In this document: piece after piece, positions 7,446 to 17,115 of the stretch
Layout: each line of letters opens with the position of its first letter
Numbering within the stretch: position 1 is the first letter of the stretch
Assembly: GCF_014131735.1 (NCBI RefSeq)
Contig: NZ_CP039121.1
Location: 930,001-994,000 of the forward strand
Direction: 5' to 3'
Source of the DNA: Lactiplantibacillus plantarum
GTDB lineage: Bacteria; Bacillota; Bacilli; Lactobacillales; Lactobacillaceae
DNA length: 64,000 bases
Program-made: the position numbers and the translations under genes
Notes under the pieces: model-generated
Seen by the model: only the letters and a program-made list of their open reading frames with translations
Databases searched by the model: none
What the model was told of the DNA's origin: nothing

Positions 7446-9803
7446 TTGAAAATTGGAATGACAAAAAAAGTAGTAACTTCATTATTGCTAAGTACCGCTT
7501 TGCTGCCGATGTTGAGTAGTAAAGCTGATACGGCAAGTGAAAATCAAAAACCGGCAGCTGCGACTAAGGGAAACAGCGCTGCTTCAGCTGCAAGCCAACA
7601 AGTGACCTTAAGTGCTGGCAGTCAGACGGAAACGACAGCGGCTGGTGCGACTGACCAATCAGTTGCCAGTGACGGTGCCAAGACTGACGATCAAGCTGAA
7701 TCAACCAGTACGACGACGTCTACTACCAGTGCGGCAAGTCGTGTCACAGTGCGGGCAGCCAGCCAAGCCGCTAAAGCTGACAGTACAGGACTGCAAAGCC
7801 AGTCCTCCGCCAGTGAAGCTGCCAAGGATAACGCGGCTGCTAGTGCTACGGCGGACTCCACAACTAGTGCTGTTGATCAACTTGATAAAACGGCCAAAGC
7901 TAGTGCAGCCACGAGCCAAGCCAGTCACAGTACGACTAATGAGACGGCTAAAGCCAGCGCGGCCGCAAGTCAGGATAGTCATGTCACTACGGACCAATCC
8001 AGCGCGACTGTGACGAGTGAAGTAGCCAAATCAGCCGCATCGTCAGCCGCACCTAAGCAAGCGACTGAGCAGGCGGTAGCCGCGAAAATCTCACCAAAGA
8101 TTGAGACGGCTGTGGCGGCTGATGCGGTCCAGTCATCAGCGATGATGGCACGGTCCACGCGGGCAATGACTAGTCAGGAAATCTTCCTGAGTCAGATTAA
8201 AGCGGGGGCAATCTCTGGTTGGAACAAGTATCAAGTCTTGCCATCAGTCACGGCCGCACAGGCGATTCTGGAAAGTGGCTGGGGACAGTCACAACTAGCA
8301 ACTGAGGGAAATAACTTATTCGGTATCAAGGGAAGTTATCAAGGGCAATCAATCTACTTCCCAACCCAGGAATGGAATGGCTCACAATACATTACGATTC
8401 AAGACGCTTTTCGGAAGTACCCGAATTGGTCAGCTAGTGTTGAAGATCATGGCGCCTTTTTGGTTGTCAATCCGCGTTACAGCAATTTAATTGGGGTTAC
8501 CGATTATCGGCGCGTTGCCAGTCTCTTGCAACAAGACGGTTACGCAACCGCGCCAACGTACGCGAGTTCGCTGATCAGCATCATTGAATATAACAAGCTA
8601 CACGAGTGGGATCAAGAAGCGCTCAGTGGTCAGGCAAGTGGCGGAAATGATAATAACCAAGTTCAGCCTGATCAAGACGTCACCCCAACCAGTGGTACAC
8701 ATAAGTTTACTAAGACAACGACAATTCACAATGCGCCGGACGCCACGAGTGCCGTAGTGGGTACTTACAACGCTGGTGAAACAGTCAATTACAATGGTAA
8801 GTTAACGGTCGGTAATGCAACTTGGTTACGCTATCAGTCCTATTCTGGCGTATCACGGTATGTGATGATTAGTCAAACAACAACTAATGATAATAATAAC
8901 CAGGCGACAGTTACGCCAGCTAGTGGGTCGTATAAGTTTACCGCAAAGACCAACATTCGATCAGCCGCAAGCAAAACGGCTCAAGTGGTCGGCACTTATA
9001 ATGCTGGTGAGACGGTTTACTATAATGGCAAGATTACCACGGGTGGGACAACTTGGTTACGGTATTTATCCTATTCAGGCGCTCAGCATTACGTGGCTAT
9101 GAGTGGTGATGAGGTTGGTGCTGTGGCTAAACCGGACGTGGTTGCAACCAGTGGGTCGTATCGTTTCACGAAAACGACAGCAATCAAGAGTTCACCTGCA
9201 ACTAGTGCGACAACGGTTGGGTCTTATAATGCTGGCGATACGGTCTATTACAATGGTAAGGTGACGACAAATGGTCAGACTTGGTTACGTTACATGTCTT
9301 ACTCAGGTGCCCAGCATTATGTGCAAATTAGTGGTGAGAGTACGTCGACCAATGTTGATAAACCGCAAGTAACGCCTCAAAGTGGTAGTTATCGCTTTAC
9401 GCAAACAACGGCGATTAAGAATACACCGGCCGGAAATGCCCCAAGTGTCGGTACCTATAGTGCTGGTGATACAGTCTACTACAACGCTAAGGTAACGGCT
9501 AACGGCCAGACTTGGTTACGGTATTTGTCTTATTCGGGCGCCCAACATTACGTAGCGATTAGTGGTAATGCCGCTACCGGAAATACGACGTCTAAGCCGG
9601 TAACAAACAGTCAAGGGGCGTTCCGCTTCGTAACGACGACTAATATTCGTACGGCGCCAAGTACGCGCGCAAGCGTTGTCGGTGAATATAACCCAGGTGA
9701 AACGGTTTATTACAATGGGACGGTTCAAGCTGAGGGTTACACGTGGCTCCGATATCTGAGTCGCTCCGGTGCAACGCACTATGTTGCTAAGCTTGAAGGC
9801 TAG
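7446..9803 (+). CDS. acm2: Major autolysin Acm2, N-acetylglucosaminidase
   Basis: A 785-residue secreted peptidoglycan hydrolase. TTG 7446 is chosen as start: GGGGA (7433-7437) is 8 bases upstream and it opens a signal peptide (KKVVTSLLLSTALLPMLSSKADT). Residues 30 to about 235 are an Ala/Ser/Thr-rich domain, the type known to be O-glycosylated in L. plantarum Acm2. A GH73 domain follows (about 240-385), with AAQAILESGWGQS carrying the catalytic Glu. Five repeated SH3-like wall-binding units then run to the C-terminus, each with a T.G.Y..GETVYYNGK...TWLRY.SYSGA.HYV core. Family knowledge: cleaves GlcNAc-MurNAc bonds and is needed for daughter-cell separation. Length, domain order and repeat number all fit Acm2. 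Confidence 0.95.
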   Translation: MKIGMTKKVVTSLLLSTALLPMLSSKADTASENQKPAAATKGNSAASAASQQVTLSAGSQTETTAAGATDQSVASDGAKTDDQAESTSTTTSTTSAASRVTVRAASQAAKADSTGLQSQSSASEAAKDNAAASATADSTTSAVDQLDKTAKASAATSQASHSTTNETAKASAAASQDSHVTTDQSSATVTSEVAKSAASSAAPKQATEQAVAAKISPKIETAVAADAVQSSAMMARSTRAMTSQEIFLSQIKAGAISGWNKYQVLPSVTAAQAILESGWGQSQLATEGNNLFGIKGSYQGQSIYFPTQEWNGSQYITIQDAFRKYPNWSASVEDHGAFLVVNPRYSNLIGVTDYRRVASLLQQDGYATAPTYASSLISIIEYNKLHEWDQEALSGQASGGNDNNQVQPDQDVTPTSGTHKFTKTTTIHNAPDATSAVVGTYNAGETVNYNGKLTVGNATWLRYQSYSGVSRYVMISQTTTNDNNNQATVTPASGSYKFTAKTNIRSAASKTAQVVGTYNAGETVYYNGKITTGGTTWLRYLSYSGAQHYVAMSGDEVGAVAKPDVVATSGSYRFTKTTAIKSSPATSATTVGSYNAGDTVYYNGKVTTNGQTWLRYMSYSGAQHYVQISGESTSTNVDKPQVTPQSGSYRFTQTTAIKNTPAGNAPSVGTYSAGDTVYYNAKVTANGQTWLRYLSYSGAQHYVAISGNAATGNTTSKPVTNSQGAFRFVTTTNIRTAPSTRASVVGEYNPGETVYYNGTVQAEGYTWLRYLSRSGATHYVAKLEG

Positions 9804-9889
9804 GCATATTAGTTGTTCCGGCGTCCAAATGGCTTTATACTAAGGATATTGAAATGGAATAGCGATTACGACCGCTATTAATGTTTCGG

Positions 9890-9927
9890 CAACCTAGTTG
9901 GCTTCGGCTGACTAGGTTGTTTTTTTA
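9890..9927 (+). terminator. acm2 terminator
   Basis: CAACCTAGT...ACTAGGTTG perfect 9-base stem, 12-base loop, then eight T. Confidence 0.88.
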
Positions 9928-9933
9928 CTCGGT

Positions 9934-9962
9934 TTGCAATCGCTTACATTGTATGCTATATT
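9934..9962 (+). promoter_or_regulatory. Promoter overlapped by a catabolite-responsive element (cre)
   Basis: TTGCAA (9934-9939), exactly 17 bases, TATATT (9957-9962). TTGCAATCGCTTACA (9934-9948) fits the cre consensus WTGNAANCGNWNNCW at every position, so CcpA binding would cover the -35 box and repress. The unit it drives holds only the decayed frame at 10102 and ends at the terminator at 10223. Confidence 0.65.
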
Positions 9963-10101
9963 GGATTTATCGGAAGAGTCACAGGTCAGTATCAAACTGT
10001 TACCCAATTGTTGTAACAAACCCGTCAAGTGATAGCTAGTGCAGTATAGCAGCGTTTCCGCTAATTTCGGATAACTGACTGGCCCAACCTCCATCTATTG
10101 A

Positions 10102-10215
10102 TGGCACGGTTATGTCCACGGAGAACGGATTGCCGCCAATCAAACGTTCACGGATGTGGATAGTGAATCAGTCATCTTGTGGTGTGAAGAATGCCACGCC
10201 AAACTTTTTGTATGA
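10102..10215 (+). pseudogene. Decayed small CxxC protein remnant
   Basis: After a TGA at 10099 the frame reads WHGYVHGERIAANQTF, then TDVDSESVILWCEECHAKLFV and stop. The composition is protein-like, with a WCEEC pair as in small zinc ribbons. There is no start codon or ribosome-binding site, and the same frame carries further stops upstream (TAA at about 10072, TGA and TAG near 10030). I read it as the 3' end of a lost gene behind the promoter at 9934. It could also be chance. Confidence 0.35.
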
Positions 10216-10222
10216 TTCTTCC

Positions 10223-10254
10223 AAAAAATGGGCTCACATTGTGGGTCCTTTTTT
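10223..10254 (+). terminator. Terminator of the cre-controlled unit
   Basis: GGGCTCAC-att-GTGGGTCC stem (with one wobble and one mismatch) preceded by an A-run and followed by six T. Confidence 0.75.
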
Positions 10255-10304
10255 CATCTTGCTGTATGATTAAAGTAACCTAAAGCTGAAGGAGATTTTA
10301 AAAC

Positions 10305-11318
10305 ATGTATTATGTCGCAATGAAAGATCATGAGATTGGCCGTAACTTGGCAACCGAACAATATTTAATGAATAACGTGGATTTCGATGAACCATTAGTT
10401 TTGTTCTACTATGAAGAACCGTGCATCATTGTTGGTCGGAACCAGAACACCCTTGAAGAAATTAATGCCGACTATGTCCGGGAACATCACATTACCGTAA
10501 CGCGGCGTCTCTCTGGTGGTGGGGCTGTGTATCAAGATCTTGGTAACCTCTGCTTCAGCTTTGTGGTGGATAGTGACAGTCAAGAGTTTGGCGACTTTAA
10601 GACATTTACCAAGCCAATCATTGATGCGCTTCACGATATGGGGGCGACGACAGCGACGGTCAGTGGTCGCAATGATTTGCTCGTTGATGGTAAGAAATTC
10701 TCCGGTAACGCCATGTATTCACGGAATGGCAAGACGTTCTCCCATGGCACTTTGATGTTGAATGTTGATTTAAACGTTGTCCCACAGGCGCTAACAGTCC
10801 CGACCGACAAGATTGCTTCCAAAGGTATTAAGTCCGTTCGGAGTCGGGTCACGAATTTACGGCCTTATTTAGCGCCAGAATATCAGAATATCACGGTGCC
10901 AGAATTTCAGGATGCCCTGTTAAAAGAGTTGTTCCATGTTGATTCGTTGGATCAGATTGCGGATAAGGAATATCACGTGACACCTGAACAACAAAAAGCT
11001 ATTGATAAAATTTACGAAGACTATTATGCTAATTGGGATTGGGTTTACGGTAAATCACCGGAATTCTCGGTTAAGCGGCGTCAACACTTTGATATGGGAA
11101 CCATTGATGCGCGGATCTCGGTTGATGACGGCTTGATCAATAACATTAAATTTTATGGTGATTTCTTTGGTAGTGGCAACGTTCAAGATATTGAAGCCGC
11201 CCTTAAAGGTGTGCGGTACGACCATGAGGCCATCGCTAAAGCGCTGGCAGATATTGATTTAAATCAGTACTTCACGGGAATTGAACGGTCAGCCGTTATT
11301 GACTTAATTGCCCAATAA
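10305..11318 (+). CDS. lplA: Lipoate-protein ligase A
   Basis: A 337-residue cytoplasmic enzyme that activates lipoate with ATP and attaches it to the E2 and H subunits of 2-oxoacid dehydrogenases or the glycine system. RRLSGGGAVYQDLGNLCFSF (about 67-86) is the lipoate-binding RRxSGGGxVxHD-type motif, with Gln in place of the usual His. NDLLVDGKKFSGNAMY (about 125-140) carries the conserved lysine and SGNA loop. A C-terminal accessory domain (about 250-337) is present, so it is the full bidomain form. AAGGAG lies 11 bases before the ATG. The small membrane gene at 11332 follows closely. Confidence 0.95.
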   Translation: MYYVAMKDHEIGRNLATEQYLMNNVDFDEPLVLFYYEEPCIIVGRNQNTLEEINADYVREHHITVTRRLSGGGAVYQDLGNLCFSFVVDSDSQEFGDFKTFTKPIIDALHDMGATTATVSGRNDLLVDGKKFSGNAMYSRNGKTFSHGTLMLNVDLNVVPQALTVPTDKIASKGIKSVRSRVTNLRPYLAPEYQNITVPEFQDALLKELFHVDSLDQIADKEYHVTPEQQKAIDKIYEDYYANWDWVYGKSPEFSVKRRQHFDMGTIDARISVDDGLINNIKFYGDFFGSGNVQDIEAALKGVRYDHEAIAKALADIDLNQYFTGIERSAVIDLIAQ

Positions 11319-11331
11319 TAGGAGTGATTTG

Positions 11332-11712
11332 TTGAAACTGACTCGCTTAGTTGCATTTGCGTTTGTGTCCTTTTTTTGTTACGGTATCGTCAATTGGATG
11401 ATGTCGACTAGCCATTTTCACCTGCAGGCAAAAAATATTTCGGTAGCGGAAATGTGGCAGGGGTTGCTGATTGCCCTAGTCTTATATTTTCTAGGCGTTC
11501 TAGCAGTGTATATTAATCGTATGCTGGGTTTTTACGTCCTAGGGTTAGTTGTACTGATATATAGCTTGGGACTTGTCAGCGCCTTAATGTCGGGCTATCA
11601 GAGTACGGCTGGCATGGAAATTAAACTGGCGTTAGAAGTTATGGGTGTGATTGGATTGGGGATCAACTTTTATACGTTGGTGTTACTGACTCGCTGGCGA
11701 CGTGCAAATTAA
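11332..11712 (+). CDS. Four-helix membrane protein of unknown function
   Basis: A 126-residue protein. TTG 11332 is preferred because AGGAGTGA (11320-11327) precedes it; an ATG at 11308 would overlap lplA and add polar residues before the first helix. Four hydrophobic segments are seen at about 4-24, 40-60, 66-86 and 96-118. It starts 13 bases after lplA stops, so the two are probably cotranscribed. No family is recognised, and the link to lipoate is positional only. Confidence 0.7.
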   Translation: MKLTRLVAFAFVSFFCYGIVNWMMSTSHFHLQAKNISVAEMWQGLLIALVLYFLGVLAVYINRMLGFYVLGLVVLIYSLGLVSALMSGYQSTAGMEIKLALEVMGVIGLGINFYTLVLLTRWRRAN

Positions 11713-11745
11713 CGAAATTGAATAATGAATGAGGGATAATGTTTT

Positions 11746-12195
11746 ATGCAACGAAACGTACAAGCTTTTATTGATGATGTTACGGCTGACAAGGTTACGC
11801 AGGATAGCTTGACTGGTACCTATGCCAAACTAGCGACCAAGGTTAAGCCTTGGCTGGCGAAGCTGGTAGCGGCACTCAATGCCGACCAGCTTGCCCAAGT
11901 GACGCTGACGGCTAAGCATGAGCCAGCTATCAGCTTTCGGTTGGAGACGAGTGTTATTAATTTGCCACTGGCTAATCTGACCGAAATTGGAAAGGTTACG
12001 GCGGCAGAGGATACGCTGCCAATCAACGTTTACATGATTGCAGAATCCGATGCGTTACCATCAGGATTGCGAATTGATGAGCTGGGAAGCGTTGCCGACG
12101 TGCTCGCTGATCAAGCCAACGCTGAAAAGTTATTAACCGATTGGCTGACGGCTCAGACTGATCGCTTAGATCAGATCACGGCGGCGGAAGCTTAA
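11746..12195 (+). CDS. Hypothetical soluble protein
   Basis: A 149-residue, acidic, mostly helical protein without signal peptide or membrane segment (MQRNVQAFIDDVTADKV...). GAGGGA lies upstream of the ATG. It follows the membrane gene at 11332 by 33 bases and is the last gene before a terminator, making a probable lplA-11332-11746 operon. No known domain is recognised; codon use is like its neighbours, so it is probably real. Confidence 0.7.
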   Translation: MQRNVQAFIDDVTADKVTQDSLTGTYAKLATKVKPWLAKLVAALNADQLAQVTLTAKHEPAISFRLETSVINLPLANLTEIGKVTAAEDTLPINVYMIAESDALPSGLRIDELGSVADVLADQANAEKLLTDWLTAQTDRLDQITAAEA

Positions 12196-12290
12196 ACGTA
12201 ATCTTTACGAGTTAATTACTAAATCTTTACATGACTATGGTAAGGTAAGAATTGATATTGGAGCCAAGCCAAAATCAAAATACCAATGGA

Positions 12291-12337
12291 ATTGAGTGTG
12301 TCGTTCATTAAATCGAACGGGATACTCAATTTTTTTG
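12291..12337 (+). terminator. Terminator of the lplA operon
   Basis: ATTGAGTGTGTCGTTC paired with GAACGGGATACTCAAT (one bulge), 8-base loop, then seven T. Confidence 0.85.
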
Positions 12338-12381
12338 GTTGCGAAAAGTTAAGTACTGCGGCCCAACTGTGGTGAGTAGGA

Positions 12382-12648
12382 GCCACGAATTTTGTGGCGG
12401 TGCGACTTGCATTTTATCAATGAAGATGATATGGTAGTCCATGCGATGAGTCGATAGAGTCAGATCGTTAGCAATAACGGTTCCGCGCGAGCGGCTAGTG
12501 ACTAATATTGATAGCGGGGCACGTTTCTCTGACGTATTTCAGAGTGTCTGGGTCACTGACATTGTGGAGTGTCACTCCCGCTGGTTTTACCAGTGCCGCG
12601 ATGAACGCGTGTTAACCATTTTCGGATGGCTGACACGCGTTTTTTTTT
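12382..12648 (+). ncRNA. Candidate structured RNA ending in a terminator, no gene downstream
   Basis: A chain of short perfect hairpins fills this interval: 12382-12398 (GCCAC/GTGGC), 12431-12442 (ATGG/CCAT), 12466-12479 (CGTTA-gcaa-TAACG), 12483-12494 (CCGC-gcga-GCGG), 12527-12544 (CTCTGA/TCAGAG), 12566-12578 (GGAGT/ACTCC) and 12581-12593 (CTGGT/ACCAG). Two loops are GNRA tetraloops. It ends with GTGCCGCG-atga-ACGCG and a strong terminator (12605-12640 plus eight T), which resembles the 3' end of a T-box leader. A possible promoter (TTGCAT 12407, 17 bases, TATGGT 12430) lies inside. The next gene downstream is on the opposite strand, so it is an orphan leader or a trans-acting RNA. Confidence 0.45.
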
Positions 12649-12728
12649 GCGTACAGATCACGCATAAGACTTTCATAGGGTGGACTATTCGGCAAAAGCG
12701 GTGGTCGACTGGATAGTCGTAAAATAAA

Positions 12729-12770
12729 ACGGACGGCCATCAGGATAAGATTATCCCGGCGACCGTCCGT
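12729..12770 (-). terminator. Terminator of the DUF2798-type gene
   Basis: ACGGACGG paired with CCGTCCGT plus inner GGATAA/TTATCC pairing; the minus-strand side continues into TTTTATTTTA. Confidence 0.75.
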
Positions 12771-12785
12771 CAATGGACTGAAAGA

Positions 12786-13301
12786 TTAGTCCTCTTCGTT
12801 CATTGCAGCTGCTGACTCGGTGTTAGCAGTTGCCCGTTGCATTTTTCCAAGCACACCGCGGGCGATTGGGCCGACGATGATGAGTTGGAGTGGTAATGCA
12901 ACAATCAAGTTAAAGATCCAAGTGTGACCGTAAGTCGCTAAAACGTGACTTCCGGACAATTCACCTTCCACTGCAATCCCGAAGAGGGACATGCAAGTTA
13001 CCATGCCAAGAACCATCAAGACGGAGATGGTAATCCCAATCAAGACAACCCGTTTGCGCATGTAATCATTAATGATATATTTGAAAGCTAATCGTTTGGC
13101 AATTGGTCCCACGACCAATAAGTCTAAAATGATGGCAACGAATAAACCGAGTGGGTAGCCACTAAGGATTGCCATTACTAACCCATTGCTGAAACCTTGA
13201 GCAAGGGTAACGTTATAGGCGGTCATCACAAAGACCATTAAACCGGCCATAATGGCGGTAAAGACAACTTCTTCTTTTAAATTACGTGGCATTCTATTCA
13301 C
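12786..13301 (-). CDS. DUF2798-type membrane protein
   Basis: A 171-residue protein built as two similar halves of two membrane helices each, with the repeated pattern YNVTLAQGFSNG...VVGPIAKRLAFK and LVALPLQLIIVGPIARGVLGK, characteristic of DUF2798. Translation may start at the GTG (13301), only 3 bases from AGGAG, or at an ATG three codons later with 12-base spacing. It is monocistronic. Molecular function unknown. Confidence 0.82.
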   Translation of the reverse strand: MNRMPRNLKEEVVFTAIMAGLMVFVMTAYNVTLAQGFSNGLVMAILSGYPLGLFVAIILDLLVVGPIAKRLAFKYIINDYMRKRVVLIGITISVLMVLGMVTCMSLFGIAVEGELSGSHVLATYGHTWIFNLIVALPLQLIIVGPIARGVLGKMQRATANTESAAAMNEED

Positions 13302-13732
13302 ACACTCCTAGTTTTTTTGTATCGGTTGATTACTATAGCATGCGAAGGGGGCCTCACATAAGTAACAATTTGATGACAAATTATGAAACGGTTACATTGT
13401 TAGCCTGTTTTGGGCCGTAGTCGGGTGTCATTTACGATATACTTATAAGGGGCAGTATGATGGCAAAATGAACTTTAAAGAAATAAGGTTGTGGAAACAG
13501 CTTTCAAGTTAACAAAATTCATTTCTGCTGATGCCACGGTTGTTGTTGAGGAGATACGTAGTCAAGAAAAGGATGGCACAATGAATCTTAGGTGCCCAAA
13601 AATGGACCAACTGAGCCAAATATAATTTAAAGTTAAATTTCGATCCAGAACAGGTAAACGTTGGTAAAGTGAGACAACATAGCGTATGCTGTAGTTAGCA
13701 TCAGACAATTAATCTTTGGGGAGTTGATTATC
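13302..13732. other. Intergenic region, no gene seen
   Basis: About 430 bases between the divergent genes at 13301 (minus) and 13733 (plus). Frames are short and lack start signals. TACTTATAA near 13440 and several AT-rich blocks could hold promoters; no clear repeat or structured RNA was found. Confidence 0.5.
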
Positions 13733-14410
13733 TTGAAAAAAATGTTAGTTAGTTCAGCCGTGATTGCTGGGATCATTGCGCTGGGAGGCGGTTATTACTT
13801 AGAAGCCGACCATCAGTCTAGTCAGTCGCGGGTTAGTGAAACACAATCAGTTGTGTCAAAGACTAAGGCTAAAAAAGACGCGTCATCTTCAGCAAAGTCG
13901 ACGAAGCAATCGACAGCTGCTAAATCGTCGTCAACTAAATCGTCGTCAACTAAAGCATCGTCAGTTTCCACAACTTCAGCTAATGAGTCACAATCCGAAG
14001 CTAGTGCAACGACTAGTCAGGGTAGTAAGACAGCTACTGCAGCTAGCTCGCAGGGACATTCAAATACCACTGCAACTAGTCAAACAACTACCGGGCAGTC
14101 TGCATCCGCGACCTCATCATCAACTAGCGGCCAGCAGACGACCAATCCACAGCAGTTAACAGCTAGTCAGATTAATGATTGGGCTTGGCAACAAGTGGCT
14201 AAGGACTATCAACAAACAACCGCCAATAAGCAAAACTTTGTGTTTAATCAGTATCAAAGCGGTGGTTTAGTTTACGTGGAAGTTTATGAAAATACCAACG
14301 CCGATGTCGCACACTTAGCGGGTCGTTTTCGGATTAACGCCCAAGGTCAATTGGAACAACAGCAGTTGGCTAAGGGGAACGTATGGCAAGTTGTTGCAAC
14401 ACAGCCATAA
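13733..14410 (+). CDS. Secreted or membrane-anchored Ser/Thr-rich protein
   Basis: A 225-residue protein. TTG 13733 lies 9 bases after GGGGAG and opens a signal or anchor (LKKMLVSSAVIAGIIALGGGYYL). Residues 30-145 are a low-complexity Ser/Thr/Lys/Gln linker, likely extended and possibly glycosylated. A compact C-terminal domain (about 148-225, LTASQINDWAWQQVAKDYQQ...) has alternating hydrophobic strands. No family assigned with certainty. There is no sorting motif or lipobox, so it is either anchored by its N-terminus or released. Weak terminator downstream. Confidence 0.72.
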   Translation: MKKMLVSSAVIAGIIALGGGYYLEADHQSSQSRVSETQSVVSKTKAKKDASSSAKSTKQSTAAKSSSTKSSSTKASSVSTTSANESQSEASATTSQGSKTATAASSQGHSNTTATSQTTTGQSASATSSSTSGQQTTNPQQLTASQINDWAWQQVAKDYQQTTANKQNFVFNQYQSGGLVYVEVYENTNADVAHLAGRFRINAQGQLEQQQLAKGNVWQVVATQP

Positions 14411-14457
14411 TGGCGTCGTTTAGCAGGTTATAATTGAAAAATAGTTATTGCCAATTG

Positions 14458-14494
14458 GGTGTTCAGCGGGTGTCAATTTTGAACACCTAATTTT
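14458..14494 (+). terminator. Probable weak terminator
   Basis: GGTGTTCA/TGAACACC perfect 8-base stem with a 14-base loop, followed by TAATTTTTA. Confidence 0.55.
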
Positions 14495-14691
14495 TAGTAT
14501 CATCATGGTCAATTTGGTAGCTTGATTCAGCTGTTATCACGGGTAAGTGCCGGCAAGGCCCAAGGTAAGGTATGACAAGCTAGCCTAGTGATGCCTCAGT
14601 AATTTGACCAGGATATTGTAACCGCCTTCTTGCTCATTGTGACCAAATACGGCATACTGAAAGTAGTTCATAAAGATTGGTGGCTGGTTTG

Positions 14692-14991
14692 ATGGCAAAA
14701 GAGAAACATGAAATTTATGACGAACAGGATAAGCGACTGGGCCGCTTGATTCTGAAAATACTGGGGATCGTCGCGATTGTCAGCGGCTTAGTGGGACCGT
14801 TCATTTACTTATTGAATGCAAACTGGGGCCGTGAGCTAGGAACCTTGGCCGTGATTTGTGGCGGCGTTGCGATTTGTCTGGGCCCTAAAGGTCGAACTGC
14901 AGGGGGCCAGTGGTTAGCCCTCTTGAAGACGCTGGGGTTGAGTATTTTGATTTTAGGATATTTTGTGATTGTCTTGAAATTATTGGGATAG
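14692..14991 (+). CDS. Small membrane protein
   Basis: A 99-residue protein starting MAKEKHEIYDEQDKRLGR. The ATG is favoured over upstream TTG/GTG codons because they would add residues without a better ribosome site; GGTGG at 14679 is the nearest candidate. Three hydrophobic segments follow the charged N-terminus (about 20-42, 48-64, 76-98). No family is recognised. It lies alone upstream of the T-box. Confidence 0.6.
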   Translation: MAKEKHEIYDEQDKRLGRLILKILGIVAIVSGLVGPFIYLLNANWGRELGTLAVICGGVAICLGPKGRTAGGQWLALLKTLGLSILILGYFVIVLKLLG

Positions 14992-15129
14992 CTAGGCAGT
15001 GTCGAATGCGTTTCTGTAAAAATGGTGGTCAGGATAATGCTGGCACCATTTTTTATTGTGCTGAAATAAGATTGGGGCTTGCGCTCCTATTATTATGAGA
15101 GTAAGATGAAAATATCATTAAATAACATG

Positions 15130-16560
<1,431 letters not shown>

Positions 16561-16575
16561 AGCAAAAGACTTTAC

Positions 16576-16604
16576 TTACTTTTAGTATGTGGTAAACTAT
16601 AATT
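16576..16604 (+). promoter_or_regulatory. Promoter of the thioredoxin gene
   Basis: TTACTT (16576-16581), 17 bases, TATAAT (16599-16604), 28 bases before the ATG. Confidence 0.6.
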
Positions 16605-16631
16605 ATTATAAAGATATTGGAGGCATTTTTC

Positions 16632-16952
16632 ATGGCAACTGCAACTTTAAGCGACGAAGAAATTCGCGAACGTATCAAGACGGGTAAACACATGTTATTC
16701 TTTACGGCGGACTGGTGCCCGGATTGCGCTTTTATTAAACCAGTAATGCCCCAAATCGAAGCGAAGTACGATCAATATGACTGGATCACGGTTGATCGTG
16801 ACGCCAACATTGAAATTGCCCAAGACATGGGTGTGATGGGGATTCCTAGTTTCGTTGGGATTGAAGATGGTCAAGAAATTGGTCGATATGTTGACAAATT
16901 CCGTAAGACCCAAAAGCAAGTTGAAGATTTCTTAGATACACTTGAAAAGTAG
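16632..16952 (+). CDS. Thioredoxin-family protein
   Basis: A 106-residue single thioredoxin fold. The ATG at 16632 has GGAGG 8 bases upstream. FFTADWCPDCAF places the redox pair at C29 and C32 (CPDC rather than the canonical CGPC), and MGIPSFVGIEDG has the cis-Pro loop. There is no signal peptide, so it is cytoplasmic and probably reduces disulfides. It has its own promoter and terminator. The CPDC active site suggests redox properties unlike housekeeping TrxA; the partner is unknown. Confidence 0.9.
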   Translation: MATATLSDEEIRERIKTGKHMLFFTADWCPDCAFIKPVMPQIEAKYDQYDWITVDRDANIEIAQDMGVMGIPSFVGIEDGQEIGRYVDKFRKTQKQVEDFLDTLEK

Positions 16953-17000
16953 TTTTGAAAGGCATGACGTTAGCTGATAACTAACCGTGTTAAAACGAGC

Positions 17001-17062
17001 CAACTCGAGTGCGTCCATGATGGTTAAGCTTTAACCACGATGGACGCGTTTGGGTTGGTTTT
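17001..17062 (+). terminator. Long hairpin terminator
   Basis: GCGTCCAT...ATGGACGC outer stem with GGTTAA-agct-TTAACC at the tip and further pairing of CCAAC with GTTGG at the base, then TTTT. Confidence 0.75.
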
Positions 17063-17115
17063 CGTTTGGGCTTCTGCTACACTATTAACTATTAATTTTG
17101 GAAACGGTGATAAAC

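Noticed and set aside
9912..10094. 60-codon minus-strand frame downstream of acm2
   Set aside because: It covers the acm2 terminator and a good plus-strand promoter, has no ribosome site and unlikely composition.
12498..12716. 72-codon frame over the structured RNA candidate
   Set aside because: It runs through a strong terminator and its T-tract and has no ribosome-binding site.
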